The position numbers and the translations under genes are program-made. A DNA stretch of 64,000 nucleotides from Atkinsonella hypoxylon (Eukaryota; Ascomycota; Sordariomycetes; Hypocreales; Clavicipitaceae). The stretch spans positions 62,001 to 126,000 of the forward strand of contig JFHB01000043.1 in the NCBI GenBank assembly GCA_000729835.1. Direction: 5' to 3'. A model generated the notes under the pieces. That model worked only from the letters and a program-made list of their open reading frames with translations, had not been told where the DNA came from and searched no databases. Shown in pieces: positions 47,243 to 58,553 of the stretch. Positions within the stretch are counted from its first letter, which is position 1. Every line of letters starts with the position of its first letter.

Positions 47243-48273
47243 TTAAAGCTCGGCTCGTTCTATAGAGCCCTTGATCCGAGCCAGCATGTTGTGAGTGTCG
47301 TTCCAAAGTTTTCGAACTCGTCCGACCAGTGGTATTGTAGGATAATCTTGTTGAAACGAGTGCATATGTGACAATAAGGTGATCATGCTGATGTAGCTTG
47401 CTATGGAAAACACGTTGATGGAAGTAGATGTTTCTTTGCGTATGTTGATCTTTTGGTGCGTGATATGGTAGCTTACGGTGAGTGTCTATTTCGAGGCGAA
47501 AGGGGGTAACGGTTAGTCGCCAGTGGTATCACTTGAAAATGTCAGAGAATAAGGTCTTCTGCCGCGTTGTGAACTTACAGTTGCGATGCCAATCCACCCG
47601 GGGAGCATCAACCTTGGATCCTCGAAGCCGCCGGCCAAGGAGAGGACAGTCATTGTGAGATATGCGTTGACGGCGTTTATGGTCAGAAGGCGAACGATGG
47701 TTGCCTGTGGAGTGTAGTGAATGAGCCTGCCATGTCAAGGAGATCAGTCTCTCAACCTGCGACTGCGACTGCGACGCCTGTTGCACGCGACTGACCATCG
47801 AGACATGAGGCAATCGGTAAAGAAGAAAGCGAGGTAGCCGCACGCGAAGCTCTGTTTTCCCCACGGAGGAAGAAGGAAGGCATCCCCATCCTGTTAGTTT
47901 GACGTATGTGCGGGCATAAAGCCATAGAGCTAGGTAGATAGTTATGGTCGGCGCGGGGACGAAAACGAACCCATATGGTGGCCAGCGCTCCTTCGGTGAG
48001 GGCAAAGGGGACTGCGTCGTCGGAGGCTCGCACGACGAGGATCCGGTCGGGACCGGGGAGGATGCACAGGACGAGCTGGAGGGCGCACGGGAGCCCCCAC
48101 CAGAGGGCGGGGAGGATGGAAAGCAGGCGGAAGGCGAAGAGATAGGGGTGCCATTGGGGGTTGACGTTGAGGACGACGGCGACTCGGGGCTGGAGGATGG
48201 ACGGGCGGACGGCGTGGCTTCGTTGCGTGCGGGTGTTTGTGTCTTGTTGCGATGCGGGAGGGGCCATCGCCAT
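47243..48273 (-). CDS. EOS1: N-glycosylation protein EOS1 (ER membrane)
   Basis: Four exons (47971-48273, 47796-47851, 47579-47726, 47243-47485) join in frame to 249 residues. Four hydrophobic stretches are visible. Conserved segments are LNVNPQWHPYLFAFRLLSIL, LPALWWGLPCALQLVLCILP, GYLAFFFTDCLMSRWLIHYT, ATIVRLLTINAVNAYLT, LMLPGWIGIATTLTVSYHIT and QKINIRKETSTSINVFSIAS, which follow the EOS1 family order. Yeast Eos1 is an ER membrane protein needed for N-glycosylation and oxidative-stress tolerance. Exon 2 is only 56 nt. The start is 48273, with an in-frame ATG two codons on. Confidence 0.9.
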
Positions 48274-49538
48274 GGCACGGTTTTTTTTTTTTTTTACTTT
48301 TTTACTTTTTTTTTTCCCTTAGGCCATGGGATGGATGGAAAAGGGGCGGGCAGTATTCCGTATGAGGGCTGCTTGTCGAGGGGAGTGGGATGTAGAGATG
48401 GATGGATGGATTGCAGGTTAGTTGCGATGGCAGGTGCGGTAGAGCCACGCGAAACCGAGCAGAGAGTAGAGTAGTTAACTAACTACGGAATAATATCTGG
48501 CGGTGGAACTGCGAGCAAGCGGTGGAATGAGTGAGGGTTCTGCTTTATTCGCAGGGGTTGCGCTGCGCGGTGTCGGGAATTGTCCGCGCGGCTGTGACTT
48601 GGCTGCATGGAACTTTAAATTTTTCCTTTCTCTGCGCTTCGTCTTTTGTGCCTGGTTTGGTTCAGGGTCTTGCTGATTGCGGGCTGTGACTGGTTGGGAT
48701 TCCGACAGGCTTTTTCAAAGTGCTAGGATTTATTGGCATAGTCAAGTTCAATAGCCTTTTGGTTGAGGCGTTTTACGGGAGATTGCATGGCCGGCAGACC
48801 AGACTCGGTTCGACGATGCGCTACTTTGATGCAAGCGATGTTGCCAGACATATATCACAAAGTGTTCCAGACCTTGTCGGCGACGGAATCAAGTCCGGCC
48901 CTATGGGATTGGAGGCAGCGTCATGTCGTCCGCGAAAAAAAAAAAAAGGTCGATCCAGTAGAAGTACTAAATTCGCTTTTCAGTCGTAACAAAGCATAGG
49001 GGTCATCATGACTTCAACTTCGGCAACAGCAGACGTGAAGAGAAGCGAGTGAATTCATCTCCGTAGTCCATACTTCATTAGTTACACCATGGCCATGCGG
49101 TATTTTACCATCATTTCGGCTTGTGTCCGAGTCGACAAAGGAGGCTGGACAAGTGGTGGCGTTGCAGTAACTAGCGAGTGTCTGGACCGTTTTTGCCTCG
49201 TGACGAACCCAACCTTCTACCATTTGTTGTTCAGTCTTTCGTCCCTTTTCATCCCTTTTCGGGGCGGCACGCTAACTATGCTTAAGCCGAGGAGACAGCT
49301 GGCCTGTCAGCAATTTGAACCGTCCGCTTGGCAGTAATTCCAAAATTGAACTGGGGCGAACTGCTTCCGGCACATAACATGCTTGAAGCGGACTCAGCAT
49401 GATCTCCGTGAAGCGGGGACTCTTGGTCTTTCTGGCTTACCTGCCCGTCGATTTTTCTTCCCTTGCTAGTGAAAAGTGCTAACATGCACTGACTGTGCGC
49501 TTTATTCCTGCCTGTTTCCTTTCCGATTTGATCCTCGG
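48274..49538. other. Intergenic region between divergent genes
   Basis: About 1.3 kb with a T-rich tract at 48281-48318 directly upstream of EOS1, a short (GATG)n run near 48399-48410 and a poly(A) run near 48937. No gene is supported. Confidence 0.4.
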
Positions 49539-50538
49539 ATGGTGCAGGACGAAGGTTACGTGCGCAACATGTCAACTCCTCAGAGAGGATCGTTTGTCCA
49601 GCTTAGGGATGGGGCTCGCTTACATGTCAAGGAGTTGGGAGACGGCGACAAGTCTAAACCGCTCGTCATAGCTCTGCACGGCACCCCAGGCATTTCTGAT
49701 CACCGAGAGCCGGAAGGCGCATTTGGGTTTCTCGCCTCACGCTTCCGCGTCATAGTTTTCGATGCGCGAGGCAGTGGACGGAGTGATCTCAAGGGACCCT
49801 ATACCCACGATCGATGGGCTGCTGATATCGATGAGCTGAGGTGAGAGGAACAGTTCATTCCCAAACCCAACGGTGGTGCAGCTCTGCAACCAGCATAAAC
49901 TAGAGCCTTTCGTGAGCTGATGCCCGAATAGAGTACACGCCGGCTCAGAGCCCATCATACTTGCTGGAGGTTCCTATGGTGGTGTTGTGGCCTTGGAATA
50001 CGCCATTAAATATTCCAATTATCTATCTGCTCTCATCCTCCGCGATACATGGGCTTGCGGTTCAAAGGGTACAATGTACGGTCTCAAATCGTCACTGACT
50101 TGTCCGCACAACCAAGTCGATGCGGATCGCCAGTACAGAGCATGGACGGGCACGTTAAAGAACAATGACGATCTGCGAGCCGCATTCGTGGAGATGCTCC
50201 CAATGTATCCGCCGCCAGGCTCGGAACACACGCCTACTTCCGCAGCTTGTGAAGCCGATGAACTCGACTTCCATTACGAGACGCACAACTTTGCTATGAG
50301 TTATAATCAGCCTCGTTTCGATGTGCGTCCACGACTTGGGGATATTTTCACACCCACGCTGATTCTGGTCGGGCGACATGACCCAATTGCTCCCGTGCAA
50401 TTCAGCGAGGAAATTCACGGCTTAATGCGAAACTCTCAACTGGCCATATTCGAAAATTCTGGACATGACCCGCCCACAGACGAACCACCGGCATTCCAGA
50501 ATAGAGTAAATGAGTTTCTAGACTATTTCAGATTGTAA
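49539..50538 (+). CDS. Alpha/beta hydrolase, proline-iminopeptidase-like
   Basis: Two exons (49539-49840 and 49932-50538; intron 49841-49931) join in frame to 302 residues. The oxyanion-hole motif is ALHGTPGISDHR, followed by FDARGSGRSD. The nucleophile elbow is GGSYGGVV with the serine as nucleophile, and the acid is in LVGRHDPIAPVQF. The catalytic histidine is in FENSGHDPPTDEP. These place it with fungal prolyl-aminopeptidase-like hydrolases of the cytosol, but substrates range from peptides to esters. The first in-frame ATG (49539) is used; a second ATG ten codons later (MSTPQRGS) has better similarity to typical starts. Confidence 0.85.
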
Positions 50539-51630
50539 TGTCTTGTATTTGGTTACCGTGTTGAATATCCTGTAGGGCGTGGCATAAGATTTGCAGCTTA
50601 CAGCAGGGTGCCCATTCTGAGCATTTTAAATGATAGACTGATTTGTGCGCATGATCGGCAAGATTTGCGGAGCATTTCATTGTCTGCATTTTCACTGGAT
50701 ACCATAGTGTATTTTCGTTTGACCTCTGATAGAGATTGTCCGATTTTTTTCTTTTTTTCTGTTTCCCCATTTCCCCCTCGATTGCTCCATTCAGGCATAC
50801 TATTCAGGCATATTTTGGAATTATCAAAGTGCCAATATAAACTCCTGCGAAACCATCGTCTATGCTGTGATATGAGGATAGAATCCTAGTGAAAACAAAA
50901 AACGCCTCGATCTTGTTCGATCGCAGACCGCCTTCTTGACGGCGTCTCGCCTTCGAGCTGAAACCGCAAACCCGGGAATGCCCTACAGAACAAGAAAGAA
51001 GCGATTACGGTGAGAGTATCTCGAAGAGCATTTGAGATAATGCATAATCGACAGGGGTTCGCACATGAACAGATCCCTACGGGCGGCTTCCACAGCGATG
51101 GATCCCTAAGTCGGAGCTACACCTCCTGGCGGACTGTCAGGACTGTCAGGACAGACCGTCGATACTTGGCAACAGTGGTCGCCGCTCCTTCCCACTTGGT
51201 TGATAAAAACAGCATTCGTGTCGCGCAACTTTGAAGTTTCTCTCCTCACGCAACAGCGCGATTCGGAGACGCCCAACTCTTGATCGAATTAAATCCTCAT
51301 TTTTCTCTGCCTCTCGCTACAAAGTCTATCTCGCCAGATCCGTATATCCGAGGTTTTCTGCATAAGTCAATACTATCGTCCCGCTCCTGGACAGAAATCA
51401 GGGCCTAGGGAATGTCACTTTTGATTTCTGGCTGCGTGCAGAAAACCTGACGGCTTCCCTTCATTTATCTCTCGCACCAAGGCTCAAAAGTCTCTCTGTC
51501 TCCCCAGACCATTTTTTTCCTATTCGCTCAACTTCTTGTCAAGCTATTGGAAGGACAATTTCCAGGCCATCGTTTTACCAAAGCAAAGGAAGCTCTATTT
51601 TTATAATAGTGACTATCATTCAATGTTTAC
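50539..51630. other. Intergenic region, leader of the RRM gene
   Basis: About 1.1 kb without recognisable genes. Short T-rich stretches occur near 50740 and 51510. The right half is likely the 5' leader of the tandem-RRM gene. Confidence 0.4.
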
Positions 51631-54435
51631 ATGATGGCTTCACAACAGCTTGGTATCACCACCAGCAATGCTCCATCTTTGGGAGCAGGGCTTCATTCCA
51701 TGCGGAAGTCTGCTTCTCATGAGCCTCTCGGCCTGGACGCTTCACCTTCGTCTGAAAGCGGTTGTAGTGTGGGTATGTATCTTAGAAAGCTTTCCCCGTC
51801 CTTCCACTTGAGCTGCGTTCTTCTACCGTCTGGCTATTGCCTCTATAGTATCTTTGATATTCTCTTGCATAAAATGGCTTTTGTGTCACGCAGAATCGAG
51901 TGATCAGCCATCTTTTGTCTCGGGCTCTCTCAAACTTTATCGTACTAATTCAGTTGCTTCCACCTTTTGGTCCATGATGTCCTGATTAGTTGGCCTCCAC
52001 AAAACGGACAGCCCTGTTTTTTTTCCTTTTATAAACCATTTCTGTTCGTTTCTTATTTATTTGGCGGCTCACTGTGAGAAATGGTCGTCGAAATTCATGA
52101 CTCGGACTGATGTTGGGGTAGGGCTCAATAAAAGTTCAGCAAGTGCTATCTTGTCACCTACACCAGCTTCTCGGTAAGTTGTCTTGAGGTTCTCTCTTGG
52201 CAGTTTTGATGAAGCTCACTCGTTCAAGAAAGCATCAGCGCCAGACTGTCTCTGATGATGGGAACCCAAAGGCTATAAAGTAAGTTAGATCAGACAATTT
52301 TCGCACGCCTTATTAACTTTTCTCTACAGTCCGTCTTCATTCCTTGTAGGATCGAGTGAGGAAGATGATGTATTTGCTGAAAGCTCAACTGAAAATGCCG
52401 TCGTCATATCAAGCCCTAGCAAGAAAGCACAATCAACACTTAACTCAGCCAGCGTCGATGCTCAAGGGATCTATCCAGGAACAGCCTGCATGTTTGTGGC
52501 AAAGTACGAGATATTGCTACGACTCAACCCACTTTCAATAACTAATTTTCTTCAGTTTATCTCAGCCTTACGACGACCGCGCTTTGGAACTGGAAGTTAC
52601 CAAAGCCTTTAGTCAATTTGGCGAAGTTTGGGTCAAAATCAAGCGAGACAGCAGCCAGATGCCATTCGCTTTTTGTCAATTTACTGTATGTCAAGCATCC
52701 TTCAGTGCCATATCAAGATGATGAACATGTATTAATTATGTCACAGAGAGATGATCACGCCCAGAACGCAGTCAAGATGGGCAAAGGCATGATGATCCTT
52801 GGCCGACCATGTCGCACAGAAATGGCTCGAGCTCATTGTATGTTCTATCATCTAGCACGTATTGACATTGCTAACACCATCAGCTTCTTTTATCATTTTC
52901 AAGAAATCAGGCAATTCAACTAGTCTGTCCGAGGCAACAAACTTGCTTGGTCAGCTAGGGGAAATAGCAAAGGCAGAGTTTCTTCAGGAAGACATTCGGT
53001 CCATTTTGAACATTCCTCCGGCTGTGGTCGTGACGTTCAAAATGTATGACAACCGTCGAGATCCTGTCCGAGTAAGAAGTTCTTTTCCGTTTGCCTCCCT
53101 TCCACATTCGAAATCTAACATAGCGGGTTCAGTACTTTGCCCAGAATCAGAAATTCGTTGTGATAGCCAATGACCCAAAGCGAGTTCCTGGAATCAACAC
53201 AGTGTCAGCATTGACCCCTGCGTGGGATGCTGGGCGTGATCCTATGGAGGAATATGATAAGGATCGCCGTTCTGCATTTATGGGAAACTTGCCGCTTTCC
53301 ATGACTGAAGAGCTTCTTCGAAACATGGCTAGCTCTTACGGAGAGGTGGTCAATGTGCAGCTATACAAGAAAATGATACCTAATAGCAACGGTACGAATG
53401 AGAATGTTTTGAGTTGTACATTTATAGCTAATTTGAAACAGGCTCGAAGCATTGTTTTGGCTTCGTTGAATTCGTGAGACCGGATTCGGCGGACGATCTG
53501 GTCACCTCCATGGTAAGTTCTCAATCCCCATATAACGGTGTTATGACTAACTCTGGTTCTCGGAGAATGGTTCGGATATCGACGGCTATCGTGTAAGGGT
53601 CGAACGAAAGCATTCTCGAACCTTCTGTACGCCGCAGCGGCCTCCAGGACAGCTCCGTCATGTGCGATCGACCATACCTAGACGTCGGCTTCCTGGTGAA
53701 TGCGAGATGTCATCAATTGAGGGCACCTCTCCTACAGGAAGCTTCAGGCCTGCAGGTTATGCTCTTACATTGAATTCTAAATCATTTGCAAATGGTCGGG
53801 GACGGCGACCTCGTGGGACAATCTTCAGTCCAGATACGTCGCTTTGCAAAGCTGCCTCCTCTGGCAACCTCAGACATGTTGCTCGATCTTTTGACTTACA
53901 TCAGGGCAGTCCAATATCAGCGGCAGAGGATAACTGTCAAGACTCCACTTCCTCAGTTCAGAAGAAGGCCGTTGAATTTGAATTACCCCGGGTAGAAAAT
54001 GGCAAACCCAATACTCAAAGCGCAGAGTCAGGAGCTGAGACTCAGACTGAGGACCCTGCAACCCCAAAATATCAGAGTCAGAATAATACTTCAGAATTTC
54101 GGGCTCCAGAAGTCTCTCCACCAGCTAACCAAGATAGCAATATTGCTCTGGCCCACGGGCCACCACACATGGCCTGGATGCCGACGTACTCACCTTATGG
54201 GTATCCTTACATGGGCTCACCTATGACGCCCCAAGGAGCACCTGGACTAATGTATAGTGGCTACATGGCACCTCCTTATTATGGCGCTATGTATGATATG
54301 TTTGGAAATCTAGTGGTTTCGCCGACACCAATGATGAGTCCCTATCACGGGACTCACTCCCCCAATAATGCAACCCATCTTACCGATAAAAACAATGGCT
54401 CTGAGAGGCCCAACTCTCGTAACGTCTCTGACTGA
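51631..54435 (+). CDS. Tandem-RRM RNA-binding protein with ten exons
   Basis: Ten exons (51631-51772, 52122-52173, 52229-52279, 52330-52503, 52556-52685, 52747-52837, 52884-53071, 53133-53391, 53442-53512, 53566-54435) join in frame to 675 residues; each junction keeps a sensible reading frame. RRM1 (about residues 132-215) has RNP2-like GTACMFVANLSQ and RNP1-like MPFAFCQFT. RRM2 (about 308-390) has RRSAFMGNLPLSMTEELL and the RNP1-like KHCFGFVEFV, with GSDIDGYRVRVER after it. The C-terminal third is S/P/Q-rich and ends with a Tyr/Met/Pro-rich region (YSPYGYPYMGSPM). I do not recognise a named family; it is likely an mRNA-binding regulator. The nine introns and the 349-nt first intron make this the most finely split gene in the window. 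The splice choice between exons 1 and 4 is least certain. Confidence 0.8.
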
Positions 54436-54620
54436 TGCGATTGGCGCAGATTATTGCCTTATTAGGCCAGAGAACGCATTTCAATGATCCGGTTGAATCG
54501 ATTTAGCATGCTGGTAAGCTTGCGGCTACCACGGATAACTATCTCGTGTTCGATTTCGTGAAGTTTCATTTTTCAAATTTCTTTTGTTCTTGATTTCTCT
54601 TTCTTTGTTAATTTGCACAA

Positions 54621-54938
54621 ATGTCGCTGCGCTTGGAGCCTATAATATTGCCAGATGGCTTTGCACGCCGGAGATTGTTAAGCCGTCTACCAGAAATCCA
54701 ACACTTGGTCGGTGATGATTCGACCCATTTTAACTGCCTCATTTATCAGCCTGGCATGGGAAGTCGGGGTGAATTGTGTGAAATATATTGGGGGGCATAT
54801 TGTTATCGTCGGATTCATCTGTCTGAGTCAGAAATTCAGGAAACCGTAATCGACGACTGGATAATGCAATCTAGAAAAGCCAAGTCGTTGGCTTCCTATT
54901 CGGAAGGGGACCAGTCTTTTATAAACAGGAAGCTATAA
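54621..54938 (+). CDS. Short orphan reading frame, 105 residues, unknown
   Basis: An ATG-initiated single frame of 105 residues, 185 bp downstream of the RRM gene on the same strand. It opens MSLRLEPIILPDGF and is mostly mixed polar residues with YWGAYCYRR. No domain, signal peptide or membrane segment is visible. It could be a small gene or a reading frame within a long 3' UTR. Confidence 0.3.
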   Translation: MSLRLEPIILPDGFARRRLLSRLPEIQHLVGDDSTHFNCLIYQPGMGSRGELCEIYWGAYCYRRIHLSESEIQETVIDDWIMQSRKAKSLASYSEGDQSFINRKL

Positions 54939-55752
54939 CAGACACAATCAATGTATAAGTAGGATCACCGAGATTAATTGACTCCAGTTGTCTCGTGTCA
55001 CATCAATCCTCGCAGCAATACTGAATGAATGTGCCTGCGAAATTTTATGCGTTCTTTTGAGCCTTGATACATAATATGGCTGGAAATGACTAGTGACGAG
55101 CAATATGGTTATGGATCATGTAATGTCTAGTGTCGTTCGTGGTCAGGTCGCCATTCATGCAAGCTGCCGTACATGTATGCACAGTAACTATCACAGCCCT
55201 TGCTGGATGGAATTACCGGTAATTCATGTACCATGTTTCACAGTATTCCTATACAAGTCTGTGTCCAGGAAACAATGGAGGCACAACAGTAGCATGGCCA
55301 GATACCAACCCTATTACCTACTATGTACCTAGGTACCTACAGACATATGTATAAGGGCTCCTGAAAGGGAAGGTGCAGGTGCATGCGAGGAATTTACTAA
55401 TCACCAATCCGCTCAAGAGCTGGTGGGTTTTTGGTGGCGCCACATGCACCTTGTTGACCAAACCAGGCCAGAATACAGAGTACCTAGGTAGATACCTAGG
55501 AGGTAGGTACCTAGGTACCTAGGTTAACGTACTGTCTGTACCGAGTTACTAACTCGGCAGTGGGCACTGACTGAGACTGACTCCTCCTCATTGTCAACCG
55601 CAGAAAATTTTCTGCTCTCACCACGATCAAGCCCTCAACGCCAGCGCGTGCTCACTGGTCCAAAAATCTTGGCTTGGTCTCTTTTTTACGATATTTTTCG
55701 GCGTCATCTTGATTCATTTCATTCATTGTATTGCTTCGTATTGGTCGTTAAC
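54939..55752. other. Intergenic with clustered CCTAGGTA palindromes
   Basis: The interval 55323-55524 carries repeated CCTAGGTA/TACCTAGG words: two separate blocks, at 55325-55341 and 55481-55523. The rest has no gene. Its right end is the upstream region of the symporter. Confidence 0.6.
55481..55523. repeat. CCTAGGTA palindrome cluster
   Basis: Four copies of CCTAGG with TACCTAGG/CCTAGGTA context lie in 43 bp, with an AGGTAGGTA spacer. Similar single sites occur at 11153, 19811, 29728 (variant) and 55325. Confidence 0.8.
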
Positions 55753-58147
55753 ATGGGACAGCCATCTTTTGAGGCATCTAATGCCATCCTTTACCTCACT
55801 TACGGAGCTTTCCTGTAAGTCCCGATCGTACACAGAAACGTCACTCAAAACACACAAGTCTAATTGCGGTTTCTGCATAGGGTTCTGGGCACAGGAATCG
55901 CCTGGCGAATGAGAAAGCAATCCAAGTCCGAGTTCCTGTCAAGCAATGGAACTCAGAGTGGTTAGCCAGATGTATCCTTACGGGCAACTCAACAGTTAAT
56001 GCGCTATCCAGCCCAAGGCGTAGCAAATGCTTGAACGTGGTCTTGCTGACTTCCATCCTCTCTTAGCACTTCCGTTAGCTTTCAACTTCATCGCTTCTGG
56101 TGAGTAGGGCCGTGGCGGCTCTTTGCACCGCAAACGGTTTTTTGTTTCCTTTGCGGAGCGGCAGCTTTTTTCGCCACTAAACCATGATCACGACATCACC
56201 ACTCGTTCCGGTCAATGGATCCAGAAACGCAAGATGTTGGACGCGAGAGACCTCTTGGCAGATTTCGGCTTGACTGAGTATTGTAGGTTTGTCCTCTGAT
56301 CTTACGCTTCTTCCTTCTTCTGTCGTCGAGGTTATGTCTTTGACCATCCGGCGCTCGTAATATCGTCTTATTTTCCATCAAGTAAACATTCCTGATCTCT
56401 GTACATCACATCTGTGTAGCTCCATAGGATGAAGGCATCATAGCCTCGTCGCGCGACGGGAGAAGATGCGGCTCACTACGGGCGCGGATTTGAAGCAGGC
56501 AACAAAGTCCGCCTCTTAACTCACCTTTGTGTGTGAGAAACTTTGCCCCTGGGAATCTGAAGCTGAGATTGTACCGTAATTACTCGATCAAGTTAATGCT
56601 TGCGTGGGAAATGTGTTGCCGCTCCAATCCCACCCTCCTCTTTCAACCCTCCTCAGACCGCTTTTCGTTTAAACTAACTATTGCAGCCCTCGGAGCCGGC
56701 ATCTTGTTCTCATACCCTGAGCTTGCCACCATAACTGGTGTTCAAGGTGTTGTCGTTTATGCTCTGGCATCGGCGTGCCCGATGCTCACCTTCGGTGCTC
56801 TTGGCCCCATCATCAGGCGCAAGTGTCCTGAAGGATTCGTCTTGACGGAGTGGACAAGACAGCGCTATGGAACCATTGCTATGCTGTACCTCAGCTTCCT
56901 GACTTTGGTTACTTTGTTTCTATACATGGTTGCAGAGTTGTCCGCTCTCGGTCAAATGGTATCAACCTTGACTGGTCTTGACAACTTGCCGGTTATTATC
57001 GTCGAATGTGTCATTACGACCATCTACACCTGTAAGTAGTAATCGAAAACCAAGCCATGATCTGAATCTCATAAGCCTGGCCCTCTAATCAAGTCATATA
57101 GCACTTGGTGGTTTCAAGATCTCTTTCCTTACGGATGTCATTCAAGGTGGAATGGTTGTCGGACTGATCATTATCGCTACAATCACCGTTGGAGCCAAGA
57201 CAGACATCAAGAAAGAGCTCATCGACTCTTCGCACCTACTGGAGCCAAGCCTTCTCGGTTGGCAGCTGCTGTACATCTTGCCAGTGGCAGTTATCACGAA
57301 TGACTTCTTCTTGTCCAGCTTCTGGCTGCGCACCTTTTCGTCCAAATCTGACAAGGACTTAATGATTGGTGTCTCTGTGGCCACGGTGGTTGTTTTGTGC
57401 ATCCTCACGCTCGTTGGGTGCACCGGCCTCATAGCAGCTTGGTCTGGCGCCTGGCCGTCGGATGGCTCTCAGCCAGGGTCGTTGGCTTTCTTTCTTCTGC
57501 TCCAACAATTGCCTAATTGGGTAATTGGCATTGTGTTGGTCATGGTGGCCTCGCTCAGCTGCGCTGGCTTCGATAGCCTGCAGTCTGCGATGGTCTCTTC
57601 GGCTTCTAACGATCTCTTCCGCAACCGCCTCAGCATCTGGTACATTCGTGCCTTGGTAGTCCTGGTCATTATCCCGGTCGTCATCGTTGCCTTGCGAGCG
57701 TCCTCGATTTTGCAAATCTACTTAATCAGTGACCTCCTCTCTGCAGCTACCATTCCGGTGCTATGCCTTGGCCTAAGCGACAGGGCATACTGGTGGCGTG
57801 GCTTCGAGGTTGTTGTCGGTGGACTAGGCGGCATTATGACCGTCTTCATCTTCGGCACCATCTACTATGGCAATGCTTCCGACGGCGGTCAGCTTCTCAT
57901 TCTCAAGAATGGCCTGTACGCAAATGGCTGGAGCACCTTTGGTGCCTTTGTTGCTGCCCCAGTTGGGGGATTCCTCTGGGGGTTTGGCGCTTTGGCTCTT
58001 CGTCTTACTTTCCAGTACGTCAAGGCCAAGATTTACCGTGAGCGTTTCGATGCGCTGGATCGTCCGGTTGTTTCACAAACTTGTAGCGACTCCGATACGC
58101 CGCAGCAAGTCATGGTAAGCAGCTCCAAAGCTGGGAAGTTCTTTTAA
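55753..58147 (+). CDS. Sodium:solute symporter family transporter (urea/DUR3-like)
   Basis: Five exons (55753-55814, 55881-55960, 56067-56099, 56687-57031, 57102-58147) join in frame to 521 residues with about 12-13 hydrophobic segments. Conserved fungal SSS motifs include LPLAFNFIASALGAGILFSY, YALASACPMLTF, the loop RRKCPEGFVLTEWTRQRYG and later SLSCAGFDSLQSAM. These match the DUR3 branch, plasma-membrane urea/polyamine:cation co-transporters. The protein is shorter than yeast Dur3 (about 735) and lacks its long tail, so substrate is uncertain. Intron 3 (56100-56686) is 587 nt, while the other introns are 66-106 nt. The start at 55753 fits the leading MGQPSFEASNAILYLTYGAF hydrophobic segment. 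The neighbours give no hint of a urea pathway. Confidence 0.85.
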
Positions 58148-58553
58148 TTTGCTTGGAGAGAGCAATAACGCGATGACGAATGAGACATGCCATGCGCATT
58201 TTTTGTTTGACGCAATGGCATAAGAGGCATGTTGGAAATGGAATCGTGGACAAAAGCAATTGTCTAGTGTTAGCCAAGCAGTGTCACTGTTGAAGTATGT
58301 GGGGAGTGCATCGCACATTGAATGGCAAAGATTTATAATATCAGATAGTTGCCATTGTGGCCCTGTCACAAGTTCAGGCTGCTTGCTATATTGAACATCA
58401 TGACATCTGCTACGTCCAGGATTCTTCCCCGTTTTCGCTCTACCCTTGTGCAAAGCAAAAGTAGTAGTACAATTACCAAGGCGAGGATTGTCATGATGTC
58501 AACATATTTTAATTTGTACAATGAACACTCCCAATGTCCCATCTACACTCGGA
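58148..58553. other. Intergenic between convergent symporter and MBA1-like gene
   Basis: A 406-bp tail-to-tail region with no repeat or RNA gene recognised. Confidence 0.45.
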
